From NCBI RefSeq assembly GCF_009870125.1, contig NC_046679.1, positions 20,026,001 through 20,090,000 of the forward strand: 64,000 bases of DNA. The letters run 5' to 3'. Below the pieces are notes generated by a model. It was given only the letters and a program-made list of their open reading frames with translations. It was not told the DNA's origin and did no database searches. Source of the DNA: Drosophila pseudoobscura (lineage: Eukaryota; Arthropoda; Insecta; Diptera; Drosophilidae). A program made the position numbers and the translations under genes. Positions 43,201-55,968 of this stretch are shown here, in pieces. The first letter of the stretch is position 1. Each line of letters starts with the position of its first letter.

Positions 43201-46200
43201 CTTTTCTCCGTTTGCTCCTTTCGCCTGCTGAAAATTGCAGGTTTCACCTGGCCCAAAAAAGTGTGCCACAAACTACCAGCCCTTTCGTGTGGCCCTTTCG
43301 TTATCCTCTTGCAAGAAATCTGGCTGCGCTTTCGCTTTCCGCTCTTATTGAGTTTTACTTTTTTATGTTTTGCGGCTGGGCCTGCCCCTTTTATGCGCCA
43401 TTTTGGGCGGGGCTAAAATTTATGAGCCTCGAGCACAGCACAGGATCTCCCGCTGTGTGCCACTATGTGTGATTGTTGCAGCTGCCGCTCTGCTTGCTGG
43501 CTTATTGGCTTACAAAATTATTGAAAACCAGGCCATGCACGAGTTGCTGAAATCAAAGTTCCTGCCAGTAAAGTGCAACTTCCAGTCTCCGGCCGAAGTT
43601 AAATTGGTTTTGCATAAAGAACTTTCATCTGCTTGCATGTCACGTCTGCATTGGGGTGCCTTTGCATTCGAGTTTATTTTAAACACATTAGGTAAATGGC
43701 AACAAAGCCAGTCAGAATCCCTGCAATTGAATGTGATTGCACTCGCTGTTTTGTGCATGGACAGTGCCTGTTTGCACTGCCAGCAAAAGGGATTAGAAAC
43801 GCATGCAAATAATTGGCTAAATGTCAAGGACTCGCAAGCGACCTCCACACCAATCGGGAGGCAATCAGAGCCACGTTGTCAGGGCCTGATAATGTGACAG
43901 GTTATTAAATAAATTAGACCATTTATAGTAAATGGTGGGCGAATGGCTGCAGCTGTGGAGCGGGCTCTTCACAACGGTCTCGGACTATCTGCGGCTGCTG
44001 TTTTGCCCTCGTCAATCCCACGCACTGCCTCGGCAAAAGCAATTTAAATGCGGAGAATGCGTGTTGTCGATTATGGTGGCATCGCCAGGGAGTGGTGGTG
44101 CCCTTCCCAGGGAATGCATTTCTTAGTAAATGGTATTTTCTTGCCGGGAAATGGCAGCATAAATAACCGAAGTGATGTGGAGCCCGGCGCGCCACTAGTA
44201 ATAGATTATTGCAAAAAGCGTTGCATACCTCAGGGCGGGCAACTGAATAATGGCCCGAGCAGGAAGGGGGAAGGGGGGTTGTGCTTCTGTGCGGGCGGTG
44301 CGGTAACAATTTATAGTTGTTCGCTGTAAAAGGAAATGTTGTGGGCAGCCAGCAGTAACAGCGGGAAAAACAGAAATAAACAGAAACTATGCGGAATGGT
44401 TGTGTCATTGTTAAGTGAATATAGCTCGGGGGGAAAACTTTCCCTGTGTAATGGTTAATGTTCATTGCGACCTCGCAGAGGGTATTACATACTGGGCAGA
44501 AGTTTTAAGCGGAAAAGGGACTCAATAAATATACATTTATATACTAAACATTAGAGTCGCCTTTTTAGATTTTCATTTAGAGAATATAATATTTGGAGAA
44601 AAGAATCCACCATCAATTGATTTTTATACACGAAGTCTCTGTAGGTTTTCATTTCATTCCTTTCGAGTTTTTTCTACTACGATCAACAGGCTAGTCAACT
44701 GACTTCGTTTAAAAGTCGTCTCTTAGTTATCTTTAAAATCATCCTTTGAGTTTTCTGTGCCCGTAATTTATACCTTTTCCTCTTATTGCGAGAGCGATGT
44801 GTACATTTATTGCGACTTAAAATTGCAATTAAAACATTTTCCCAATAGCAAATGGGAATATCTTATATTGCCAATATCGATTTATGTCCCATTCAAAGTT
44901 GGTCAATTGGAAACTTGCAAATTGCATCTGCAGCAACTCGGGCTTCGAGCTGGCTTGAATGCTGCGCAGCAATTATGCAACGTTTGTGCCTGCAATGGAA
45001 CTGCAGTTTATTATATCCCACCAGCACACTCACCCCGCCTTTGACTGCTCTCCAAAGACTCGCTTTACGGCGCCCTTGTGGACCATTGCAATTACAGAGC
45101 ATTAAAAACTCCCAATGCAACAGCAGCCGGGCATGTGGAAATAATTCCCAATGATAAGCATAATTTATGCGTGCCGCTAATGGCCAACTCAAGTGGAGCA
45201 GCAGCATTTGAATCAAGTGAATGTTTTATGGCTGTGGAAGCCGTCTCCCTGCCTCCCAGTCTTCCTGTGTGTGTGTGCGGCTTGTTAATGGAAAATGGGT
45301 CAAATGCATGGCTAGGACTTGCGCCAAGAGAGTGCCATGAATAACACGACCACGACTACAAGCTCTCAAATACAATTAGCACCGTGTACCTGCAGGGAAC
45401 AGCACACACACTCTTGCCTCCAGACCCTAGACCCCAGAACCCAGAACCAGTACTCACCTCTCCGCCCTTCTCGTGGGCCACTTTGCTCAGACGGTAACAC
45501 CGCTCCACGCCAATTGTGCAAATTGCCGGATTGCACTGTGTGAGGTAGCGTCCGCTGCCACAGCCCACGTCGCACACCACGGAGCCCGGTTCCAGGTTGC
45601 TCAGAAAGTGCGCCATACGTGGCCGCACTGGGCCCGTGGGCTCCTCGCAGTGCTCGTACACATCGTGGACGTAGGCACGCTCCAGAGCTGCCGAACGACC
45701 GCTGGCATCGTTACTTATGGTTGCTCCTGAAGATGGTGATGTTGCTGTTGCTTGTGTCAAACTCTTTGTCGCTTCAACTGTCAGAGTGGAAGGTGTGCCA
45801 GCTGCAGGTCCTGGACCTGCTCCTCCTGTTCCTCCAGCTCCTGCTGTTTCGATTGTTGTGGAGGCTGTTGGTGATATAACTGTGGGCGCCAAATCCCCCG
45901 TTTGGGTTATGCTCGATGCCGCATTGGTTGCTGTGGCTGTTGTCAATTGTTTGGTCATTGTTGCTGTCGTTGCTGCTGTTGTTGCTGCTGCTGCTGCTTC
46001 TGATGTTGATGTGTAGCACTCTTCAAGTGTTGTTGACAGGGAAACTTCATCTGCAGACGGAAAATGGAGAAAAGAAAATGGATTTTGCATAAATTTTTAC
46101 TCTTTTTAACCTTCCACAGATCAGGACAGAGATACTATAACAGGAGCATGACATAGCTGTTAATTGCGTGTTTGAATTTTTCAGAATATTCATTAAAATG

Positions 46201-47586
46201 AACGTAATTGAATTCCTGGAAATCTAACAACCTATCCTCCTCTGTCGAGTGGGCAAACTGCAATGCAATTTATAATCTGCCAAGCAATTTGTATAATTAA
46301 GGCAATTCCCTGACTGAATGCATGCCATAAAGTCAATTCAAGACTTTCTTCTTGTTGCATGCTGAAACAGGAAAAAAAGCCAAGAAATCAAGCAAACAAT
46401 ACTCGTTGGTTGTACGTATTGGTTGTTGCTGCTGTTTGCTGCATGACATCAAGTCGTAAAATCGCTAGAACAACGTCAGCAAAACCCACACTGAAGCCCA
46501 CACACTCACGCCCGTGCATGGCCATGCAGTGGCCGATGGAAAATGAAGTTGCATACCGGAAATGTGGAAACTGTTCTGAGCTCCCATCGGTGTTGACATT
46601 TTATAACTGAGTTTCCGGTGGAAGTTTTCGCCTCAGTTTGAATGGAATTTTTAACGCCGTTGGCTCTTTGGCATCGAGCCACTGTCGGACCTAATAAATT
46701 GCATTAAAAAGCCGTTGCACAGAGGGAAATTACCCGGCGGGGGCAGCCCTAGTGGGCGGAAAAGTGTGTGCCAAACGACATTAGTAGCGCAGTGAAATGC
46801 AATTATAATTGAAATCTGATTAAAAGCAGTTGTAGTGGCAACAATGACACAGCATTCACAGCATAGCCAGGGCGGAAAAAGTGGGAGTTACCGTGGAAGT
46901 GGCACTAGGAGCTGGAGTCTGTGAGTAGGTCATTTCCAAAGGGTGTTAATGGGTTTGCGCCCGTTTTGTGTGTGTGTGGGTGTGGCTTGGTGTTTGTCCC
47001 AAAGATTGAGAGGGTGTTAATATGCCCTACAAATGAGTTATAAATATGAGTACTTTATGACTTTTTCATGGCTTTTTAAAAAGGGAAGAGAGAAAAGAGA
47101 AGCCAACAAGAGAGGGAACGAAGAACTGACCTAAACTTAAAGAGTATATAAATATAATTGCTGGATGAATGAAGTAACAAAAGGAATAATATACGCATGT
47201 ATGAAAAGAAACTAACCATAGACCATAGTATCAGAGCGCAATTATTACTACTACTATAAGATCAAAATTATTCTCTTTCAGCAGAGTAGCGAAAACTTTA
47301 TTCTATTCTATTCTAGTCTACATTACCCTCTTTCCATGATTCTTTAATGCCCTGCTTCCTCCAGATAAGAGCCTACCCACTCTATACATATTGTTAAATA
47401 ATGAACAGCCATTACCCTCATCGGCCTTGTTGATTTGACCTATCCAACAAAATGTTTCCCCTCAAAACAGGAAAACACACATACGCCGCGTGGTCCAAGC
47501 GGATGCTCACCTTTTGTTGGGCCGTTGTTGCGCTGATAACTCGCATTCAACAAAGCCGTCGACGACACCAGTTCCGACGATAACAT
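37295..47586 (-). CDS. fid: fid, TRMT9B-like tRNA methyltransferase family protein
   Basis: Four coding exons, 47586-47511, 46050-45458, 40959-40549 and 40486-37295, join in frame to 1423 residues. Introns are 1.46 kb, 4.5 kb and 62 bp. The N-terminus is Ala/Thr-rich. The methyltransferase domain (about residues 155-290) has SAM motif I GSVVCDVGCGSGRYL, then LSLAVVHHFATTERRVQAL and ALEQRHRRFESQDVLIPW, all typical of the Trm9/ALKBH8/TRMT9B family that modifies wobble uridine in tRNA. A long disordered insert follows, with three KQxSL(N/C)E motifs, poly-His, Ser-rich and KEQQ repeats. The family C-terminal block YYHVFREGELDALI to WCVVAEKV closes the protein. Its size and insert fit TRMT9B (fire dancer in fly), which restrains synapse growth, more than the short yeast Trm9. 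The first exon is inferred from an in-frame ATG and splice sites. Confidence 0.87.
38757..38827. repeat. In-frame 12 bp repeat encoding KEQQ units in fid
   Basis: About five tandem copies of a 12 bp unit encode QQKE repeats on the minus strand, followed by a QP-rich stretch. The repeat lies in the disordered insert of fid and probably varies in copy number. Confidence 0.8.
40960..45457. other. Long fid intron (4.5 kb)
   Basis: This lies between the fid exons ending at 45458 and starting at 40959. No nested gene is supportable. Stretches with many short AT-rich blocks and moderately long frames (for example around 43.4-43.9 kb on the plus strand) lack an ATG at a plausible place and show no family motif. 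Its size and non-repetitive texture would be compatible with intronic enhancers. Confidence 0.4.
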
Positions 47587-47641
47587 GCGACAACAGACCA
47601 GATTGCCTATATAGGCTGATGATAAAGATGATGAGGATATA

Positions 47642-47695
47642 ACGACGACGACGACGACGACGACAACGACGGTAATGAGGACGACGACGACGACG
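47642..47695. repeat. Interrupted (GAC)n microsatellite
   Basis: Two blocks of GAC/ACG trinucleotides lie about 60-110 bp upstream of the fid ATG, probably within its 5' UTR or promoter. Confidence 0.75.
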
Positions 47696-50135
47696 CGGAC
47701 GTAGAGGATGACGGGAACAACAACGTCGCAGTCAGAAAATCAATGTGCATGCATAATTTAAAGTCGGTTGCGGCACTTGGACCCTTGACTTCGACTTCCA
47801 CTTCCACTTCGACGATGACTACCACTTATCCTTCAGGTTCGACAAGTTAGCGTTGGCGTTGGCGTAGCGCTGTGCGAGTGTGTATTTTTAGAATTTCGAA
47901 GCGGGGCACGTTTTATACGATAATTTGCTCAATTTATTTTTGAAATCTATCATTATAGCAACTACACGATGTAATTGCTATTGTTGTTGTCTGTTTTGTT
48001 GCTGGTGGCTGCTATTGCAAAGGACACGGGCATGGACACGGACGCGGACGCTCGCTTGTCTTGCCTTGCCTTGCCTGCTTCGAGTTTGAGCCCACAAAAT
48101 AGGATACACAAAATGATTTTCCACACTGCTCCGTTGCTTCTTTGCTTTGGCTCTGGCTCTGGCTCTGGATGTGGCTCCTGTCAATGCCTCTGGCATATGA
48201 CGTTTCCTTTGTATGTGTGTCCGTGTGTGTGCGTGAGTGGTTGTTTGATTTTCTGCTTCTTATAGGCACTTTTCACTTGCACTTTTCTTCTCTTACTACT
48301 CCCACTGCGTTATCAACTTTCTCTCCAATTACTTTTCCATTATCCGATTCGATTCGATTTGATTTCTAGGAGTATGTTTAATTTCTAGGACACTGGCACT
48401 TGGCGCTTCAATTACATATACACGAATGCCTGTGTCTGAGTCAGTGTTCGTGTGCGTGTGCCTGTGTGCGTGTGCCTGTGTGCGTGCGAGGTCCTGTCTC
48501 AGAGTGTTTTTTGTTGTTTTTCTCGTGTCGGACAGCCGCTGCCGTGTCTGTGCTCTAGGAGTCAACGTCGCGTACTAACGCGAAAAGCCCATTGGACTCC
48601 AATCTGTTTGTTCAAGGATGTTGGTTGTGTATTCCATTCGCGAAAGCTTTCCACAACTTGACGAAAGCTTGCCGGAGCATGGGCAGGCCAGCACAGCACG
48701 TACAGCTGTTGAAAGAGAGGGAAAGTGATGTGGGTGAGAGAGTGTATCAGAGTGAGAGCGCATTAACTGGAGCGGGAAAATTCGACAGTCTTTAAAAGTG
48801 GATTTTTGGATTTAAAAAATAGGATCAGAAGGGCTATTCGAAATACGCAAAATTACTGTTAAAATTATGAAATATTCTTTTATCTTAGTTCAATATACAG
48901 TGGATATTGGCTATATGCAATGAGTTCTTGAGTTCCTGAAAACGCCATAGAGCTAAAAAAAACTTTGATTAGATTTTAAAAAGTTCCTGAGTAGAGTATG
49001 ATATATCAGATAAGTGATTGATTGAATATAAAAATGCAGTTTCTTTGGATATAATTACTTTGTACTTGTAACTCTTTATTCATTGATTACCCTGCGTATG
49101 CGCAATATCCAAACATTTCGCCAAAGATACCATAGAGATTTATTTGCCAGACAATCCTATACCTCTATTTCTACATATTCTTCAAGTCTTTGTTGGAGGG
49201 GTCTTTAATCGCTTTCTATAAATAGCCAATCCTTGGCAATTAAATGGAAAAATTACAAAAAGAAATAAAAGCTCGAAACTCTTTTCTTTTGTTCGAGTGA
49301 CGCGAGTTAGCCTGTCAAATTTCATGAATGAACCCTCAAGCGCAATTCAAGAAAAAGTCGAGAAAAACCGCAAAGAAAAGCCCTATGCACAGAAATAGGA
49401 GCTTCGTCAAGTTGGCCCACGAAATTGGGTTCTAAAATAGCCAGAGCCAGTCATGAAATAGGCGAAAAATAGCTCCACGAGTAGCCAAATGGCGCAAACT
49501 CTACCCGGAGCTCGTTGCTCTCTTTCTCGCCCGGTCTATGGCCCATTGGGTGTCTCTTTTTGTGGCATAGGCCAGTCCGCGTCACGCTGCTCGTCGCCTG
49601 ATTACTTTTGATGAATGAAAAGCTTTCTGTTTTGGCTTGCCGCTATCTGCGTGGCGTGTAGAGTGAGTAAAATGTGAGGAACAATTTCTTCCCTGCCCCC
49701 AGCCACAAAGCCTTTCGCTGTAGTTGTAAAACAGAGAAAGCCACTGACGTCCTGGCCCCATGCATAGTAAAAGCTTGCTTACAGTGTGTGTGCGCTCGTA
49801 GCTGTATCTGTGTCTATGCCTGTGTGTGTCGGAGTGGAGTGGGTGGGATCCCGAGCGTCACATGTCTTTTTTGGGCGGCATGACTAATATAAGCAAATGC
49901 CTAGCGCGTCGCAGGATCTGCCGTACATTTGGCGACATGCCAGTGCAGATACGCATTCTTGGCTAAATGTGTCTGTAACTGGTAATGGCTGCTTTTTACC
50001 GGCAGATACGGCCAAGGGGTATGCTGATGTCGTCACTGAACCGATAGAATCATACAGCGTAGAGTGTGAGTGTTTTCATTGTTCATTTTATTGCTTCGAG
50101 CTTGTATTTTTTGGTAGAAACGAGGGGGAACGTTA

Positions 50136-50532
50136 AGAGTTGCTGCGGCGACCGCAACTCTACATTTATACCCGATACTTAGTCAGAATGGCTATCCTCC
50201 ATCAGTCGGCGTTAACATTGCACGACACGACAAAGAGTGCAACAATCAGTCTGAGCGTGGCTATAATAAAAAACCGGTCTGATCCAGATTCGGCAATCTG
50301 ATATAGTAAGCGGTTTGGGGGAAAGTTTTGAAATAAATATACATTTAATAGTGACATAGTGTCATATTACAGAAGTTTGGATACAAAATGTCGTTGCTCT
50401 AGCTCTTATAGTCTTTGAGCACTAGGCGCTCATAGGGACGGACTGACCGACAAACGATTCCTTCTGGACGTTACACACATCACACCACAAATCTAATATA
50501 CCCCTATACTCATTTTAAGTATCGGGTATAAA
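50136..50532. mobile_element. Non-autonomous repeat with terminal inverted repeats and adjacent hairpin
   Basis: A perfect 17 bp inverted repeat bounds 50165-50532: TTTATACCCGATACTTA at the left and its exact complement at the right, 368 bp end to end. Just outside the left end, 50136-50161 can form a hairpin with the 8 bp arms AGAGTTGC and GCAACTCT. The interior holds CATAGGGACGGACTGACCGACAAACG-like text, seen in many fly interspersed repeats, and there is no coding capacity. I recall similar sequences as very common in obscura-group genomes (SGM/DINE-like), but the family name is unverified. Confidence 0.6.
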
Positions 50533-52632
50533 AAGAGACTATAGAAACAAAGGCAAACGTTGCGTATGACAGATTGAACTTTGGCCTCATGCTTGGAGTT
50601 CTGCTTCAACGATTCAACATTTGCAAGATGTTGCTGTTTGTTCACTGTGGGTGGTAAACGTCATAGCTTTTGACGTGGTTGTGTCGCAGCTCGTCTAAAT
50701 TTGACTCGAATTGGAAAAAAATAGAGAAACTTTTCGGCATTCTCGAAATCTCAAACAACCCCGAAGCGTCTCGAAAACAACAATGGATGCTGCTGAAATC
50801 TCTTGTAGTTGATTCATTGTTTATGCTGTTTTTGGAGTTATTTATTCTAATAATTAAAAGGTGTATTTTATAAATTCATTGCAGATTCATAATGTTCGAA
50901 TTAATAATCATAAATATATAAAATATTTGTTGCTGGTCTTAAAATTTCTTTGCAAATTTCTGGAACATACATATGTATGTACAAATATATGCATTTGAAT
51001 GTGGTATGTGTGTGTTTGGTTTCGGCACACGCCTGGCATCTACCGAATGTGCCATCATTAGTTTTGTCATAGTCATAAATCATGCGCCCTCCTTGAGCAG
51101 CAACCGTAGCCGGCAGCACGCCAAGGATGGCTGGATGGCCGGATGGCAGAATGGCCGGATAGCAGGGAAACATACACGATATGGCTGCATTGCTAATAAA
51201 GTCACGTAGCAGAGCTTTTGACAGTCAAGTGTCACATGCTCCGTCTACAATCCTTGGGGTATGGCCATTATTATACGCTGCTTAACATGTCCAATTATAG
51301 AAGAACTTCTTGGAATCAAACCAAGGAACTCCGTAAGATTATCCCATTTAAATCTGTTTCCTTCAAAATAAATTTAATTGCGAGAACTGTACACAAAATT
51401 GGGCTGAAAATTATGCCAAAACATACGCAAGGACAAAACGCGTCGGACATACAAATAAACGCGAATATTGTGAGCGGAAAATTTCCTTTTGTTTAGTTAT
51501 CTGTGCGCTGAAATCGTGCTGAGCCCCAAACAGAACGCTGGAGAGGTAGAATGGGCAGGCAGGCTGGGAGAGAGGCTTGCAAATCCTTGTCCTTGGCTGG
51601 CTAAGACATTTCCTTTCTGTGTATTTCTCTGTCAGTAAATGAAGTGCAAATTATGCCAACGGCCAGGCCAGGCCAGTGCACGAAAAAGCGCAGAAAACAA
51701 AGGCGCTGAACAAGCGCCTACACACTTGCGCCGAAAAGTATGCAATACATTTTGTGTAAACATGGAAACGGAAATGGGTAAATGCGGAGAGGAAGCCTGT
51801 GGCTATGAGGACGATGGGGGCTTGGGTGGGATTACATGGCAAAGCATAACTTTATTGAGGTTGGCCTGGATCACACCTCCCACCATGCCCTTCTCCTGCC
51901 GTACCGAATGGCTTGCGCGTGGCATTGTCAGCAAAATCGGCGCCATTTTAAATGGTCGCGTGTGGTCCGTAGTTTGTGGCAACCTCGGATTGGAGCATGC
52001 CCCTTATGGTGGGAAAGCCGCATGGCTCCACATCTTGTTGCGCCTTTGTCCATGTACCACGGTCAATGTTCGAGGTCTGGCCAATGCCAGCCTGACGTCA
52101 GCGGCCTCCAAAGCCCGACTCCACTCCATCCAGCACAAACTCCACAGCGACCCAAGGCCAAACAAATGGGCGTCCAATGTCGCGTGACGCACAAGGCTAT
52201 TGAGTCCTTCGATTGTTGTTGCTGCCGTTTTTCTAGCTTAGATGAATTTCTTTTGGCTGGCAAGTCTTACGAGCATTGTTTGCCTTGTCACGTGTTTGCT
52301 CAGCCAATTAGAGTTATGGTGAGACAAAAAAACGACAAAATGGCAGAGCTTTCGATGAAAAGCTTTCACTTAGTGTGGGCATGAACCTTGATAGAGAACT
52401 TTCTGGTGGGTGACAGTAGCGGCCCAGTTAAATGGGGATAATGGGCCCATTTGAGGGCTAATTTATATTAATTTATTCCAATCGTTTTCAGCAGTGATTT
52501 CTTTGGTGATTTAGAGGGTTGAGAGACTAAAATTACACATAAATATTATATGTTTTCGGCATAAATGGAGTCTCGCTTGCCCATTGACCATATTCTGGTT
52601 TAACATATAAAATCGGATTGGTTTTCACTTAT

Positions 52633-52642
52633 TTTATTTATT
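52633..52642 (-). terminator. Candidate polyadenylation signals of boss
   Basis: Two overlapping minus-strand AATAAA signals lie about 130 nt downstream of the boss stop codon, giving a compact 3' UTR. Confidence 0.5.
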
Positions 52643-52769
52643 ATTTTCTTGTAGTGTCTTGGTTCTTGATTAAAGTTAAAAGATTGTTAACAAACTGAAT
52701 TCCCGTTCTCGGAGCTTTGACTAGAAGGCACACACGAAGCAATACAACGACACTCGGAGCACAGCGGAG

Positions 52770-55700
52770 CTAGAATCGTGTGATCTTGTTGCTTTCGGGC
52801 GATGGAGGCAGCGAGGAGAGCGATGAACGCGAAGGACTATGCTGCGGTCGAGGTGGAGGACGTTGGGGATTGATGTTGGCATTAGCCTGGCGGAGATTGG
52901 CGAAGAACTGCTGTCGTCGTGGCCCACCGCCACGCAAGGGTAACGTTGGGATCTCGCTGGGCGACTGATGGTTCATCTCCTCCTGCGAACAGTGACGCAT
53001 GGCGGGATTCACGCACTCATAGACGCTCTAGAATAAATTAAAATAAAGAGCATTTATACAATTGAATAGATATTTCCATTGACACACACCTGCTCTGAGG
53101 AATACTGATTGTTTTGGGCAAATGCCAGCGAGGTGAGCGATGGCAGGGCCTGGGCAATGTCCGAGCGTTCTATACCGCGCACAATTAGGAAAGAGCGCGG
53201 TATCAGAATGCCCACAAGTACGGCCCAGCCCGAGGCCTGCAGTCCCAGCGGAATGGCAGCATCCCTCCACTCGTCGCCGAACAGGGAGAGGACAATCCAA
53301 GCGACCCAAATGACCAAGATGAGAATAGCCCCGATGACAATGAGTATGCCCTCGCGATAGTTCCGCTGCGAGCGATATATGAAGGGGATCAGGGCCGCCA
53401 CGCAGCAGAGCAGCACAAAGTCGTAGGACAACAAGCCCCACAGCCAGTGGCCATAGTAGAGATTCTCGCAAGACACCGCCTCCGAGGCCACATGCATCAC
53501 GACCAGCAGCTGTACAGACATCCCCACCTGGACGAACACGCTGAAGGCACAAATCACGGCTTGTATATAACCGTTGACGTGGGACAGGAAGCCACCTTCA
53601 GAACCAGTGGAGGCCAGCATCAAAGCCCTGCAAAGAAGCAGCGAGAACACAAAGCAGTATACCAGAGACATGATGAACACCCGAACCGCACACAGCGTGT
53701 TGAGGGTCTGAGCATCCTCGAAGGTTACGTGGGAGTTACGCTGCTCACCCACATACTCAATGGAGAAGGGGACAAACGAGCAGAAGACCAGGATCAGCGA
53801 GAGCAGCAGGAGGATCGAGGTCACTGGATTGCCTTCGAAGACATCGCCAACCGAAATGCGCACCACAATGAACACCAAAATGGCCAGCGTGGCTATCAGG
53901 CCCAAGATGGCGGCCGTCAGTCCCGTTGCCACCCAAGTGTCCACTTTGAGGCGCCAAAACATGACCGACTCGCCGTCGAAGAGGAACGGATAGCGCCGGT
54001 TGTCGCCAGCGCTGTACTGACAATTGAACACCTGACCGAACTTCGTCTTCAGCTCCAGGCTAGTACTATTGTCCCGGTTGTAGTGGTAGTAGGTGGTCAC
54101 GTTGCTCACTAAGTTTTGCGAGGCGATCTCCCGAAGCTCTGTGCGGGACTCCCCGGTGATCTTGTCGAGGGTCTGCACCTTCTTCTGGTACATCTGGAAA
54201 TTCATGGATGTGGTGAGCTTGCGCATAAGCAGCAGCGACAGAATCTCCGCAGTCTCATGCGCCTGACGGTACTCGGACGTGCGCCAGTCTTCGATGAAGT
54301 TGAGGAAATTAAAGCAGCTCTCCAGCACATACATTTCCCCATCCCGTTTGCAGTGCTTGGCCAGCGAGCCGCGCAACCAGTGCATCAGATCCACCAAAGG
54401 ATCCGCAAAGCTGAGAACTCTCGAGGGTAGCACACTCTTGCCGATCAGCACCTCGTCCAGGGTGGTTGGCGTGGGGTCCAGTTCGCTGGTGGTGCCCAGG
54501 TCTATTTCGTTTTCCATCAGAATGAAGGCTTTGTTGGGAAGATCTGTTGAGAAGAAAAGAGATGAGAGATTTTAAAATTTAATTAGCTTATTTGTGCAAT
54601 GTCAATTAAACACTTTTCGTCTTTGAAATTTAATTAAAATCAGCTGGTACCGGGTATCAAACAGTCGTTATTTCGACTATAGAAATCTCCAAGGCATTTT
54701 TCTTTGTATTCACCTGCCAAGAACTCATCATCCGTGCGGTCGGTGGGCACCGCAAACAGGGTTCCATTCTCCTTAAAATGGCTCGCCATCTTGTTGCCAA
54801 ACAAAATGTAGACATTGTCGTCGCTCTTGAAGTGCATTAGACACATGTGCTCCTGACGGGCGGCCTCCATGAATTCATTGTACATCTCCAGGTTCTCGGT
54901 TGCAATCTCAACAGATGCTATTTTCTCGCCCCAGGGCATCTGATGCAACAAATGTGCCACCTTGGGGAAGAGGTAGGCGCGAGTTGCTGATATGGGCCAG
55001 ATATTGTACTCGAGGTCCTTGATAACTGACTCGAGCTGCTTGTACAGTTCAAAGTCCATGAAGATACCCATGGAGTACTGAGTGCACTGCTGCAGATATT
55101 GAACCTCCTGCAGGAGAATGCTCTCGGCCAGACTGTCGTTATCAATATTGATGGCACGAAGTCCTAAGGATAAGGAGGGTATTTTACAAGTTATTTCACA
55201 ATCTGTATGGATGGTTCACCTATTTCAAAATCTGCATTTATGAGATTCGCTTGGTTCACTCGGTTGACTACAAAGAGGGCCGAGATGGGATCCTTGGTTA
55301 AGACACTGAGCATCACATCGCCCTCTATAATCTGGACGAATTCATCTTGACTTCGGATGAGGGTTCCCTCGTCCGGACTGTTGATTGTCAACTGCAGTCC
55401 ATTGAGACATATCTCTGGCACTAAGCTGGCTGTTGTGCCACTGCTACTCCCACTACTGCTGCTCTCCTCCGTTGTGGATGAGATAAGTGGGGCCAGCAGG
55501 CCCTCACCCGGACTGGAGGAGGCTCCGTCATCGGTTGTGGGCGCTTCCGTGGTGGTGGTTGCCTTGGATGTGCTGCTGCTTGGCTTCGGCTGCGGTGACG
55601 TTGGTTGTGGCTTGGTGATTCGCAGAGGAGCAGATTTCCTAGTGGGTGATGATGACACCTCCACTCCATGGCAATCGAAGATACAGAGTAGTGTGATTAG

Positions 55701-55968
55701 GACACAGAAGAGCGCTAGATATTGATAATGAAATGTTGTCGTTAAAAGTATGTATTTCACAACGCATTAAATTATTTTATAGCAGGCTCTTGGAATGAAT
55801 GTAATTTCTTTATGTAAATGTATAATTGGCCTCTTAAGTGGTCGCCATTATCCCCCCCTCTTGCTCCATTGCTCTCCATTTCTTTGAAGCTCTTTTCCAT
55901 TCTTCTTTCTTTGTGCAGTACTCACCCAATTGTAATGGCCTCCTCGAACCAGACTGCCACGGACTCAT
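52770..55968 (-). CDS. boss: boss, bride of sevenless, seven-transmembrane ligand
   Basis: Five coding exons, 55968-55926, 55714-55220, 55163-54714, 54543-53090 and 53027-52770, join in frame to 899 residues (896 in D. melanogaster, as I recall). Exon 1 encodes only MSPWQSGSRRPLQL plus one base. With the start of exon 2 it makes a signal peptide (LALFCVLITLLCIF), which explains why exon 2 has no ATG of its own. A Ser/Thr/Pro-rich stretch (about residues 35-100) precedes the large extracellular domain. Seven membrane segments run from about residue 535 (VATGLTAAILGLIATLAILV) to about 780, followed by a cytoplasmic tail ending NKITRF. Boss is displayed on photoreceptor R8 and activates the receptor tyrosine kinase Sevenless to specify R7. 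It also has a reported role in glucose response. It belongs to the class C (GPRC5-like) receptors. Confidence 0.95.

Larger units (their letters stand above)
47587..52632. other. fid 5' region and fid-boss intergenic DNA
   Basis: No gene is supportable. The first few hundred bases to the right of 47586 are the fid 5' UTR and promoter, including a (GAC)n run at 47642-47695. A transposon-like repeat occupies 50136-50532. Two overlapping plus-strand frames of 182 codons at 51639-52384 are long for noncoding DNA but show no recognisable domain. Upstream fid exons could lie here unseen. Confidence 0.4.

Noticed and set aside
43370-43897. A 175-codon plus-strand frame in the long fid intron
   Set aside because: It begins with a TTG codon, and the first ATG would remove about a third of it. 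There is no recognisable family, and it lies antisense inside an intron.
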